DNA of 8,471 nt from Kiritimatiellia bacterium (GTDB taxonomy: Bacteria; Verrucomicrobiota; Kiritimatiellia; RFP12; UBA1067), in NCBI GenBank assembly GCA_900771305.1, contig CAAGNL010000263.1:1-8471 (forward strand), in the 5' to 3' direction. Shown piece by piece: positions 1 through 7,564 of the stretch. The position numbers were made by a program, and so were the translations under genes. The first letter of the stretch is position 1, and each line of letters begins with the position of its first letter. The notes beneath the pieces were generated by a model, which saw only the letters and a program-made list of their open reading frames with translations, was not told the origin of the DNA and searched no databases.

Positions 1-13
1 GCTCAAATGCCGA

Positions 14-49
14 GGTCGGTCAAGACCGCGCGAGCGGTGTTGACTGACC
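14..49 (+). other. Strong hairpin with GCGA (GNRA-type) loop
   Basis: The arms 14-29 and 34-49 pair over 16 positions: 14 Watson-Crick pairs, one G-U pair (18/45) and one G-G mismatch (24/39). The loop is GCGA at 30-33, which fits the GNRA tetraloop pattern. No T-run follows, so it is not a typical intrinsic terminator. It may be the 3' end of an upstream transcript, a structured leader or a small RNA element. The pairing is seen directly; its role is unknown. Confidence 0.5.
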
Positions 50-100
50 GAGTACGAAGCGCTAGTTCCGTCCAGCTGAAAGTCGGAAAAGGGTCCATGG

Positions 101-137
101 GTTCGAGAGATTCTAGGCTGTCTAGAATCTCTCGAGC
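101..137 (+). terminator. Long inverted repeat: terminator of an upstream gene or operator-like site
   Basis: The arms 103-116 and 122-135 are a perfect 14-bp inverted repeat around the loop GCTGT. A U-G and a G-C pair extend it to 101-137. A T-rich stretch follows (cTTCTGGTTTTATT), as in an intrinsic terminator, but the stem is rather AT-rich and the T-run does not start directly at its foot. The repeat also sits just upstream of the putative -10 box of the next gene (144-149) and covers where a -35 box would lie, so an operator or attenuator is equally possible. Confidence 0.4.
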
Positions 138-140
138 TTC

Positions 141-161
141 TGGTTTTATTCCGCCCAAGGA
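141..161 (+). promoter_or_regulatory. Extended -10 promoter and RBS of the LamG/TIM-barrel gene
   Basis: TGG followed by TTTTAT (144-149) resembles an extended -10 element, 4 of 6 matches to TATAAT. The downstream CGCCCAAG nearly repeats the motif in front of the GH2 gene (3964-3981). Transcription starting about 7 nt after the -10 box would fall near A157 and give a leader of only about 14 nt. The ribosome binding site AAGGA (157-161) lies 9 nt before the ATG at 171. No -35 box is visible 17 bp upstream. The -10 match alone is weak; the similarity to the second promoter is what supports it. Confidence 0.5.
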
Positions 162-170
162 ATTTTCAAC

Positions 171-3100
171 ATGAAAAGCACTCTTGTTCGTTTTCTGGCA
201 GTCTCTTTTCTGATGATGGGCGCGACTCTTCATGCCGTTCCCGCACGTCTCCTCTGCGAATGGCGTGAGGAGGAGGGCGTTGGTCCGCTGCCCGCGGTTC
301 CTGGACTGGATGGCGTCGATTCGTTCACGCTGTCGATCCGTGCAAGCTGGAACACCCCCCGCTCCGCATCTGGCTATCCCAATCTGCTGAGCGGATACGA
401 CTGGGGCGGGACGGGGGCCATGCTGCTCTTTGTCCACGGGGACCGGCTTTCCTTTCGCGTTGGCTCGTCGGACGGACAGGGAAAATCCTGCTGGCATGAG
501 AGCGAGGCCCCGATTCTCAAAGGGGGACTCCCCCGAACCTGGACGACGGTGACGGTGACGTTCCAGCGTCCGCTCTATCGGGTCTATCTCAACGGACGCG
601 AGGTGTCGAAGCTCCGTTGGGACGAACCTTTCCGCATGGGCGGTTTCCAGCTTGGAAGCTGGGGCGGTCCGGCACGGCATGACGGACGCCTGGACGATCT
701 CCGGGTCTACGACCGCGCCCTCTCCCCGGAAGAGGTCTCCAGCCTTGCCTCGGAGCCGTCCTGGCAGGGGCTTCCGACACCTCCCAGGCCCGTCGAGCCC
801 GCGGTTGTGCTTGCCGGCGGACCCGCCACGCTGACTCTGGACAAGGTTGGACGGATCTCCTCCCTGAAGGAATCCGGCTCTGGTCGCGAACTTCTTGCCG
901 AACCGCTGCCGTTCGTCTCTGTCCTTCGCAGGGGAAGGCCTTCGATGACGGCCCGCCGACTTGAATCGAGAGACGGGGGGCGGCGTTTGGTGTTCTCGTT
1001 CCCGGGCAACGCGGGCGAGGCGGAGTTTCGCGTGGAGCCCTTCGGCGCGAAGGATGGATGGTCCTTCACGCTCGAGTCGCTGTCAGTCGCTGACGTCGAG
1101 GAGGTGCACATGGCGAAGGTGCGTCCCGTCTGCACGAAATGGTGCGGCACGATGGCGAACATCCTCTCCGATGAGACAAGCGCCGTGGCGCTGCGGGCCT
1201 ATGACGTCGCACTCTCGATGTCCGCTTCGCGCGGGAATGGCCTCCTGGTGCGGGGCGAGCGGGAACATGGTTTTCTGGGCTCACGCTTTGGTCTCGCCGC
1301 AGGACCGCGAAGCAGCTTTGTCGACCAGCTGCGGGCGATGTCGAAAGCTTCGGGCGCCCCATTGAGCGAGGCCGGTGGCGCATGGTCGTTGGGATCGGCT
1401 GCCTGCCGTGGATCCTACATGTTCGCGGATCTTTCGCTGGATTCCGTGGACGACTGGATCGACCTGGCCGAACGTGGCGGCATCGACTGCATCCACCTGC
1501 ACGGCTGGTGGGAGTGGTTGGGACAGTACCCTGTTCGGAAGGCCTATTTCCCGAACGGTCTGGACGATATGAAGGCCGCCGTGGACCGAATCCACGCCGC
1601 CGGTCTGAAGGTGGGCATGCACTCCCTCACCGCCTGCATCAACCCCCATCGCGATCCCTGGATTTCGCCCGTCTGCACCACGAATCTCGTGGCGGACGCC
1701 ACTTACACGCTGTCCGCCCACCTGGCCGCCGACGCAACGGAGATCCGCGTCAACGAGCGCCCCATCGACAGGCACGATCTGGTCTACACCTACTCAAGCA
1801 ACGGCAATTTCCTGCGTCTGGGGAATGAGGTCGTTCAATATACGGGCATCCGCCGCGAGCCGCCCTATGCGTTCACGGGCTGCAGGCGTGGTTCCTTCAA
1901 GACGCGTCCGGCCGCCTATCCCGCGGGCGCGCGGTGCGATTATCTCCATCAGCGCTACAACGCGTTCTATCCCGATCCGGATTCCCCTCTGGCGGAGGAT
2001 CTCGCCACGCGCCTCGCGAACGTGCGGAACGTCTGCGGAATCGACGCCTTCTATTTCGACGGGTCCGAGGGCATGGGGACGCGCTACGGCATCGACAGGC
2101 TGCGTCATCTCATCTACAGTCGCTTCACACAGCCCCCTGTGGCGGAGGCCAGCTGCTGGGGCGCGCATAACTGGTGGTTCCACTCGCGCGTCGGCGCGTG
2201 GGACCATGCGGTGTGGGGCGCGAAGCGTTTCCACGACGCGCATCTGCGGAGCACGGTGGAGGATGCCCGCATGGCGAACTTCATGGAGCCCCAGATGGGC
2301 TGGTGGCAGCCGCGTGTGGGAAGCGCGCAGGCACGTGGACACTATTCCGAGGAGATGGAGTACTTCGCGGGGAAGAACGCGGGCTTCGACGCGGCGATGT
2401 CCCAGCAGGGCGTGAACGTGACGGCGGGTCCCTTGGGCGAGTTCCTGACGCGCCAGTTCACGCTGCTCGGCTGGTACGAGCGCGCGCGGATGGCCCGTGC
2501 GTTTTCGCCCGAGGCGCGGACGAAACTGGCGACGCCGAATTCCGAGTGGCGACTGCGGCAGGATGACGCGGGCGTGTGGGGACTTTCTTCCGTCACGGCC
2601 ATCACGCACCGCGTGACGGGACCCTCCGCACGGAACTGGCAGTTTTCCCTGCCGCAGCCCCGCCGGGGGCTCCTGCGCGTGGAGGCGCTCTATGGCGCCG
2701 AAGAAAAGGGCGCGCAGACGGCGACGAACTTCCTCACGGCTGCGGACGTGCCGCTGATGAAGGTCGATTCAGCCTCCGGCGTGAAGGCCCGGGTCGAGGC
2801 CGTGCGTTCCGAGTCCCTGGCGTGTGGGGTCCCTGGCGAATCCATCCGCCTGTCCGCGTCGAACGCCCGCTCCTCCACGCGGGGTGCGTGGACCAGTGCG
2901 AAGCGAACCTACGAGTTCCCCTACATGAATCTGGGGAACAACGCCGCCTTCAACCTCTGGGTGAAGGGCGATGGTTCGGGGGCGGTCCTCAATCTCCAGC
3001 TGCGGATGGCGCGTGAATATCACGGCAGCATCTGCGAACACTACGTCCGGCTCGACTTCAAGGGATGGCGCTCTGTGACGCTGCTGGCCCGGGAACGTGA

Positions 3101-3944
3101 TGCGGATGCCTGTGCCGACCTTTCCTGGCCCTACAGCGGCTCCGTGATGGCGATTGACCGGAATCCCTATGACGGAAGCCATGTGCAGTCCGTCTCGCTG
3201 TGGTTGAACGAAATCCCCGCCGGGGGAAGTACCACCGTCGAGGTCGCGTCCGTGCGGGCGCTGCCTGTCGTGAAGCCTCTCCTGCGAGACGCCTCCGTTG
3301 TGGTCAATGGACGCCCCTGGACGGTTCCCTTCGTGCTGGACGCGGGTGAGTATGCCGAGCTTGAGGGACGTGGCTGGACCCACTATTCGGAAAAGGGCGA
3401 GACCCTTGCGTACGCCCCCGCTCCTGCGGACTTCGAACTGGCGGCCGGCACCTACGCCTGTTCCTTCTCGGGACATTCGGAGGGTGTCGCCCGTGCCGAG
3501 GTGACGGTCCTGGCTCTGGGGGAATCCTCTCCCGCCTTTGTCCCGCTTTCCCGGGAACAGCGGAAGCAGATGGCCTATGAGGCCATGCTGCCGTTCCGGT
3601 ACGCGCCGACGCAGGGACTGGACGCGACGCCGCGTCTGAAGGTTCGTCCGGGTGAGGCGGCGACCCTGGAGCTGGTGGTGCATGGCCCCGCGACACGACC
3701 GACCCTGGACTTCGGCGAGAAGGGGCGGTTCGTCTTCCCCGTCACGCTCAAGGCAGACGAACGGCTGAGCTGCCGGGACGGACGGAACTGGCGTGTGCTC
3801 GCGAAGCCCCGGCGTGAGCTGAGGCGTGGCGCACTGGAGAAGCCGCTTCCGACGGTGACGCGTGGACGGGAGTGGAGATTCCTGACGGAGGCCCCGACGA
3901 CGGACGACGCCCGTGTCGAATTGGTGAAACGTTACCGTCCTTGA
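171..3944 (+). CDS. Secreted LamG-domain protein with putative TIM-barrel glycosidase core, unassigned family
   Basis: This 1257-residue protein is probably exported. Residues 1-22 form a Sec signal peptide (positive start, hydrophobic stretch, likely cleavage after Leu-His-Ala22). Residues about 25-195 are a LamG/concanavalin-like beta-sandwich, ending in the typical DGRLDDLRVYDRALSPEEV (172-190 region). Residues about 215-400 look like a beta-rich linker or N-terminal glycosidase domain. Residues about 410-770 resemble a (beta/alpha)8 barrel, with DDWIDLAERGGID, an aromatic HLHGWWEW segment, AAGLKVGMHS and a strand ending FYFDGSEG. Asp630, Glu633, Glu659 and Glu706 are candidate catalytic acids. 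An insertion at about 505-592 interrupts the barrel. Residues about 895-1032 look like a carbohydrate-binding jelly roll, and the last 200 residues are further beta-rich sequence. ATG 171 is chosen because AAGGA precedes it and the signal peptide starts there. The substrate and glycoside hydrolase family are unknown to me; the barrel assignment is inferred from motifs. Confidence 0.88.
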   Translation: MKSTLVRFLAVSFLMMGATLHAVPARLLCEWREEEGVGPLPAVPGLDGVDSFTLSIRASWNTPRSASGYPNLLSGYDWGGTGAMLLFVHGDRLSFRVGSSDGQGKSCWHESEAPILKGGLPRTWTTVTVTFQRPLYRVYLNGREVSKLRWDEPFRMGGFQLGSWGGPARHDGRLDDLRVYDRALSPEEVSSLASEPSWQGLPTPPRPVEPAVVLAGGPATLTLDKVGRISSLKESGSGRELLAEPLPFVSVLRRGRPSMTARRLESRDGGRRLVFSFPGNAGEAEFRVEPFGAKDGWSFTLESLSVADVEEVHMAKVRPVCTKWCGTMANILSDETSAVALRAYDVALSMSASRGNGLLVRGEREHGFLGSRFGLAAGPRSSFVDQLRAMSKASGAPLSEAGGAWSLGSAACRGSYMFADLSLDSVDDWIDLAERGGIDCIHLHGWWEWLGQYPVRKAYFPNGLDDMKAAVDRIHAAGLKVGMHSLTACINPHRDPWISPVCTTNLVADATYTLSAHLAADATEIRVNERPIDRHDLVYTYSSNGNFLRLGNEVVQYTGIRREPPYAFTGCRRGSFKTRPAAYPAGARCDYLHQRYNAFYPDPDSPLAEDLATRLANVRNVCGIDAFYFDGSEGMGTRYGIDRLRHLIYSRFTQPPVAEASCWGAHNWWFHSRVGAWDHAVWGAKRFHDAHLRSTVEDARMANFMEPQMGWWQPRVGSAQARGHYSEEMEYFAGKNAGFDAAMSQQGVNVTAGPLGEFLTRQFTLLGWYERARMARAFSPEARTKLATPNSEWRLRQDDAGVWGLSSVTAITHRVTGPSARNWQFSLPQPRRGLLRVEALYGAEEKGAQTATNFLTAADVPLMKVDSASGVKARVEAVRSESLACGVPGESIRLSASNARSSTRGAWTSAKRTYEFPYMNLGNNAAFNLWVKGDGSGAVLNLQLRMAREYHGSICEHYVRLDFKGWRSVTLLARERDADACADLSWPYSGSVMAIDRNPYDGSHVQSVSLWLNEIPAGGSTTVEVASVRALPVVKPLLRDASVVVNGRPWTVPFVLDAGEYAELEGRGWTHYSEKGETLAYAPAPADFELAAGTYACSFSGHSEGVARAEVTVLALGESSPAFVPLSREQRKQMAYEAMLPFRYAPTQGLDATPRLKVRPGEAATLELVVHGPATRPTLDFGEKGRFVFPVTLKADERLSCRDGRNWRVLAKPRRELRRGALEKPLPTVTRGREWRFLTEAPTTDDARVELVKRYRP

Positions 3945-3963
3945 TCCAAGGAGTACGTCAATG

Positions 3964-3981
3964 TGGTATAATTCGCCCAAG
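3964..3981 (+). promoter_or_regulatory. Extended -10 promoter of the GH2 gene
   Basis: A perfect TATAAT (3967-3972) is preceded by TGG, an extended -10 element, and followed by TCGCCCAAG. The same arrangement occurs before the first gene (141-159). The likely start point is about A3979, giving a leader of roughly 34 nt. The best -35-like hexamer, TTGATC at 3941-3946, is 20 bp away, too far for a standard sigma-70 promoter, so the extended -10 would have to suffice. It lies just after the stop codon of the first gene, so the GH2 gene can be expressed independently. Confidence 0.6.
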
Positions 3982-4001
3982 CTTTCCCGTGAAGGTGTTT
4001 G

Positions 4002-4007
4002 AAGGAG
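4002..4007 (+). promoter_or_regulatory. Strong Shine-Dalgarno site fixing the GH2 start
   Basis: AAGGAG lies 5 nt before ATG 4013. It decides between this start and an in-frame ATG at 3872, which would overlap the first gene by 73 bp and put 47 unrelated residues before the signal peptide. Confidence 0.8.
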
Positions 4008-4012
4008 ATGAC

Positions 4013-6766
4013 ATGAAGAAATCGACGATGCTGGCGGTTGTGGTGATGGGGCTTTGGGCTGCTGCGGAGATTCCGTTGCCCGAGCACCCGCGGCCGGACT
4101 GGGAGCGTGCCCAGTGGATGAACCTCAATGGGAACTGGAAGTTCGCGTTCGACAAGTCCGATGCCGGCGTGAAGGAGAAATGGTTCGCCGCGGGCGACGA
4201 GAAGTTTGGCAAGTCCATCGTCGTGCCGTTCCCCTGGGGAAGCGAGCTTTCCGGCGTGAAGGACGAGGCCGACATCGGCTGGTACCGTCGGGACGTCACG
4301 GTGCCGGAGTCCTGGAAGGGGAAGCGCGTGTTCCTCGTTGTCGGCGCCAGCGACCACGATACGACCTGCTGGTTTGGCGAGAACCATCTCGGCGAGCACT
4401 CGGGGGGCTACACGCCGTTCGAGTTCGAGCTCACGGACCACGTGAAGTGGGGAGCTGCGCAGAAACTCACCCTGCGGGCCTGGGATGCACCGGCGGGAGT
4501 GGCCAATCGCGACTGGCGCCTCTACGGCAAGCAGGGCTACGGCAATGCCCGCGGCGTGTGGCAGACCGTCTACCTCGAGGCGCGTGGGGATGCGTTTCTC
4601 GAGAAGGTGCATTTCACGCCGGACATCGAGAATGGCACGGTGACCGCCGACGTGGCGCTGGGAGCCCCCGCGACGCAGCCGATGACCTTCGAGGTCCGCT
4701 TCAAGGAGTCCGACCGCGCGAAGCCGGCGACGGTGGAATTTCTGCCGGGGCAGATGAGCGCCAAGCTCAAGATCGCCCTGCGTGACGTCAAGCTCTGGGA
4801 CCTCGAGAACCCCTATCTCTACGAAGTGACGTGCGCGCTTCTGCCGAAGGGGGCTGGGAACGGCGTCCTCTCCGACGAGGTCAGGACCTACTTTGGCATG
4901 CGCAAGGTCTCGGTCGGCATGCTGCCTGGCTCGAAGCATCCCTACGTCACGCTGAACGGCAAGCCGATCTATCTGCAGCTCACCCTGGACCAGAGCTATC
5001 ATCCGGGCGGATTCTACACGTTCCCCTCGGACGAGTTCATGAAGAACGAGATCCTGATCTCCAAGAGGCTCGCCCTCTCCGGCAACCGCGTCCACATCAA
5101 GGTCGAGATTCCCCGCAAGCTCTACTGGGCCGACAGGCTCGGCCTCCTCATCATGGCCGATGTGCCGTGTGCCTGGGGACCTGCCTCCGAGGCGATGTTC
5201 CGCGAGCACTGGTTCTGCTTTGAGGACATGGTCAAGCGCGACTTCAACCACCCATCCATCTTCTCCTGGGTGCTCTTCAACGAAACCTGGGGGCTCTTCG
5301 CCGATGGGGAGAACTGGGGCAAAGACCGTTCGAAGCGCTACGCCCCCTGGGTGCGCCGCAATGTGGCGAACGCCTACGCGAAGGCGAAGGCGCTCGATCC
5401 GACGCGCCTCATCGAGGACAACTCCCCCTGCAACGGGGACCATGTCGTCACGGACCTCAACACCTGGCACTCCTACAGGCCCGGCTACGCCTGGGAGGAC
5501 ACCGTCGCCAAGTGGTGCAAGGACACGTTCCCAGGCTCCACGGCGAACTACATCGGCGGCTTCGTGCAGGGCAACGCGCCGATGATGAACAGCGAGTGCG
5601 GCAACGTGTGGGGCTACAAGGGGTCCACGGGCGACTGCGACTGGAGCTGGGACTATCACATGATGATGAATGCGTTCCGTCGCCGTCTGCAGTGCGGCGG
5701 CTGGCTCTACACCGAGCACCACGACGTGATCAACGAGTGGAACGGATACGTTCGCTTCGACCGCACGCCCAAGTACACGGGCATCGAGGACCTCTTCCCG
5801 GGGAGCTCGCTTGTCGACTGGCATGCGGACGCCTATCTGCCGCTCGACGTCGAGCTGTGCCGTGAATTCAAGGCGGGCGAGACGTGGACGATGCCCGTCG
5901 ACGTGTCGCTCGTCACCGACAAGTACGCGGGCCACACGCTGAAGGTCGCCTATCAGGTTCGTGCGTGGGACGCCACCGGAAGGCTTTCCGAGGGTCCCTT
6001 GACCGAGGCCGGCGGCTTCACCGCCGCATCGTGGCAGTATGGGCACATCTTGGATGTCCCCGTTGTTCTGCCGAATGAGACCGCCTGCGGCACGATCTGC
6101 TTCACGCTGAAGGACGGCGACGCGGTTGTCGCGCGGAACTTCGCCTGCTTCGTGACGCGCGGCGAGAAGCCCGTGAACACACTCACGGTCGCGCCGAACG
6201 CCTGTGCGAAGGCGGAGTGGAGCCAGAAGCGGTGGGACATTCTGGACGGTCTCAAGGCGTGCGGCACGGGCAGGGGATTCTTCGAGTATGAGTTCACGGG
6301 CGTGCCCGCGGGCAAGTCCGCGACATTCCGCGCGGAGGTCTCCGCGAAGCGGCTCAACGTGAAGGACTCGCAGGGACTCGAGAAGTCGGCGCAGGACCTT
6401 TCCTATATGCTTGGCGGTGGTTTCGCCGAACGTTCGAAGAACCAGAACTCGTACCCGATGACGAGCGACGAGAAGTGGCCCGGGGCGGTGAAGGTGATCG
6501 TGAACGGTGAACTGCTGAAGACGGTCGACCTGCCGGACGATCCCGCCGACCACCGCGGCATTCTCTCCTGGTTCTCGCAGCCGCATGACGGCAAACTGCG
6601 TGAGGCCGGCAGCTACGGTTGGCTGGTCGAGGTCGAAGTCCCTGCTGCCGTCCTCGCGAAGGGGAACGGCAAGGCGACGGTGCGCCTCGAAGCGGAAAAG
6701 GGCGGTCTTGCGGTGTACGGCGCGAAGTTCGGCCGCTATCCGCTCGACCCCTCGCTTGCATTCTGA
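4013..6766 (+). CDS. Secreted glycoside hydrolase family 2 protein
   Basis: This 917-residue exo-glycosidase-type enzyme probably removes a terminal sugar from a glycan outside the cytoplasm or in the periplasm. Residues 1-18 are a signal peptide (likely cleavage after Ala18). Residues about 33-190 form the N-terminal sugar-binding jelly roll, with WMNLNGNWKFAF (35-46), GWYRRDV and GNARGVWQTVYLE. Residues about 195-300 are the immunoglobulin-like domain, closing with YFGMRKVSV. The TIM barrel at about 305-600 holds NHPSIFSWVLFNE, with Glu424 as acid/base, and NSECG, with Glu528 as nucleophile; both positions match the family. Residues 610-720 are another beta-sandwich and 730-917 an extra C-terminal beta-rich region, possibly carbohydrate-binding. 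GH2 covers beta-galactosidases, beta-glucuronidases, beta-mannosidases and others; I cannot choose between them. It follows the LamG/TIM-barrel gene after 68 bp, which suggests joint action on one glycan. Confidence 0.93.
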   Translation: MKKSTMLAVVVMGLWAAAEIPLPEHPRPDWERAQWMNLNGNWKFAFDKSDAGVKEKWFAAGDEKFGKSIVVPFPWGSELSGVKDEADIGWYRRDVTVPESWKGKRVFLVVGASDHDTTCWFGENHLGEHSGGYTPFEFELTDHVKWGAAQKLTLRAWDAPAGVANRDWRLYGKQGYGNARGVWQTVYLEARGDAFLEKVHFTPDIENGTVTADVALGAPATQPMTFEVRFKESDRAKPATVEFLPGQMSAKLKIALRDVKLWDLENPYLYEVTCALLPKGAGNGVLSDEVRTYFGMRKVSVGMLPGSKHPYVTLNGKPIYLQLTLDQSYHPGGFYTFPSDEFMKNEILISKRLALSGNRVHIKVEIPRKLYWADRLGLLIMADVPCAWGPASEAMFREHWFCFEDMVKRDFNHPSIFSWVLFNETWGLFADGENWGKDRSKRYAPWVRRNVANAYAKAKALDPTRLIEDNSPCNGDHVVTDLNTWHSYRPGYAWEDTVAKWCKDTFPGSTANYIGGFVQGNAPMMNSECGNVWGYKGSTGDCDWSWDYHMMMNAFRRRLQCGGWLYTEHHDVINEWNGYVRFDRTPKYTGIEDLFPGSSLVDWHADAYLPLDVELCREFKAGETWTMPVDVSLVTDKYAGHTLKVAYQVRAWDATGRLSEGPLTEAGGFTAASWQYGHILDVPVVLPNETACGTICFTLKDGDAVVARNFACFVTRGEKPVNTLTVAPNACAKAEWSQKRWDILDGLKACGTGRGFFEYEFTGVPAGKSATFRAEVSAKRLNVKDSQGLEKSAQDLSYMLGGGFAERSKNQNSYPMTSDEKWPGAVKVIVNGELLKTVDLPDDPADHRGILSWFSQPHDGKLREAGSYGWLVEVEVPAAVLAKGNGKATVRLEAEKGGLAVYGAKFGRYPLDPSLAF

Positions 6767-6775
6767 TTGCAGCAT

Positions 6776-7513
6776 ATGGACAGACGGCAAAAAGGCGCGG
6801 CCAAGGTGGGCCCCTTGGCGGAACGGATTCCGGTTGAGGTGCTGTTCGAGGACGATGACATCCTCGTCGTCGACAAGCCTGCCGGAATGATGGTGCATCC
6901 CGCGCCGGGGTATCCAACGGGAACGCTGGTGAACGCACTGCTCGCGGTGTGCCCGTCGATCGCGGGCGTGGGCAGCGTGGAGCGCCCGGGAATCGTCCAT
7001 CGCCTCGACCGTGACACGAGCGGCGTGATGGTCGTCGCCAAGACGGCGCGCGCCTATCTCGCGCTGCGCCAGATGTTCGAGGCGCACGAGGCGGTCACGA
7101 AGACCTACCTCGCCGTGCTGCATGGCGCGCCGAAGCCCGCCAACGGAAAGCTTGAGACGCTGATCGGGCGCAAACCCTGGGACCCGAAGCGCATGGCCGT
7201 GGTCGAGGCGGAAGGGGACGGCAAGCGGGCCGTGACGAGCTGGACGACGCTGAAGCGCCAGGCGGGCCTGGCACTGGTCGAGTTCACGATCGAGACGGGG
7301 CGCACGCACCAGATCCGCGTGCACGCCGCGCATCTGGGGCATCCCATTGCCGGCGACCCGCTCTACGGCGATGCCGCGGCAGATCGACGGATGCAGATGC
7401 GTCCGAAGCGGATGTTGCTCCACGCGGTTTCCCTCGCGTTCCCGCATCCCGTCACGGGGAAGCGGATGGAATTCTCTGCCTACCCGCCCGAAGACCTCAT
7501 CTACGTCCGCTAG
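6776..7513 (+). CDS. RluA-family pseudouridine synthase without S4 domain
   Basis: This 245-residue cytoplasmic enzyme would convert specific uridines in rRNA or tRNA to pseudouridine. VLFEDDDILVVDKPAGMMVHP (22-42) is the typical family start. HRLDRDTSGVMVVAK (75-89) contains the catalytic Asp78. GRTHQIRVH (175-183), GDPLYG (193-198) and LLHA (214-217) complete the fold. The N-terminal S4 RNA-binding domain of RluC and RluD is absent, and no room exists for it: an in-frame TGA, the GH2 stop, lies 9 nt upstream of the ATG. The sequence is RluD-like while the length is nearer RluA, so no symbol is given. No Shine-Dalgarno site is visible; translation may depend on ribosomes finishing the GH2 gene. 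TTG 6767 and GTG 6806 are alternative starts. No promoter is visible before it, so it is probably cotranscribed. Confidence 0.94.
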   Translation: MDRRQKGAAKVGPLAERIPVEVLFEDDDILVVDKPAGMMVHPAPGYPTGTLVNALLAVCPSIAGVGSVERPGIVHRLDRDTSGVMVVAKTARAYLALRQMFEAHEAVTKTYLAVLHGAPKPANGKLETLIGRKPWDPKRMAVVEAEGDGKRAVTSWTTLKRQAGLALVEFTIETGRTHQIRVHAAHLGHPIAGDPLYGDAAADRRMQMRPKRMLLHAVSLAFPHPVTGKRMEFSAYPPEDLIYVR

Positions 7514-7564
7514 GGAGTGGGAAACCATTTCGCATTTGCGGTCAAGTCTCGGGAAAGTCCACTT

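Noticed and set aside
40..68. Promoter with TTGACT (40-45) as -35 box
   Set aside because: At 17-bp spacing the -10 position reads TAGTTC, only 2 of 6 matches, and the TTGACT is part of a hairpin stem.
1..174. Plus-strand frame open from the left edge, ending in an ATGA overlap with the first gene
   Set aside because: It passes through two strong hairpins and its product, rich in Ser and Arg, resembles no family; the overlap is probably chance. It cannot be fully excluded without upstream sequence.
2769..3980. Minus-strand open frame of about 403 codons opposite the end of the first gene
   Set aside because: Low-quality composition with no family features; it lies antisense to a continuous domain-containing plus-strand gene.
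3872..4012. Longer N-terminus for the GH2 protein
   Set aside because: It would overlap the first gene, lie across the promoter and bury the signal peptide; AAGGAG before ATG 4013 fixes the start.
6764..6766. TGA readthrough fusing the GH2 protein with the pseudouridine synthase
   Set aside because: It would join an exported enzyme to a cytoplasmic one; the first gene also ends in TGA and no recoding signal is visible.
3932..7528. Minus-strand open frame of about 1198 codons opposite the GH2 and pseudouridine synthase genes
   Set aside because: A typical antisense shadow in high-GC DNA: no recognisable domains, Arg- and Val-rich, while the plus strand encodes clear families with catalytic motifs.
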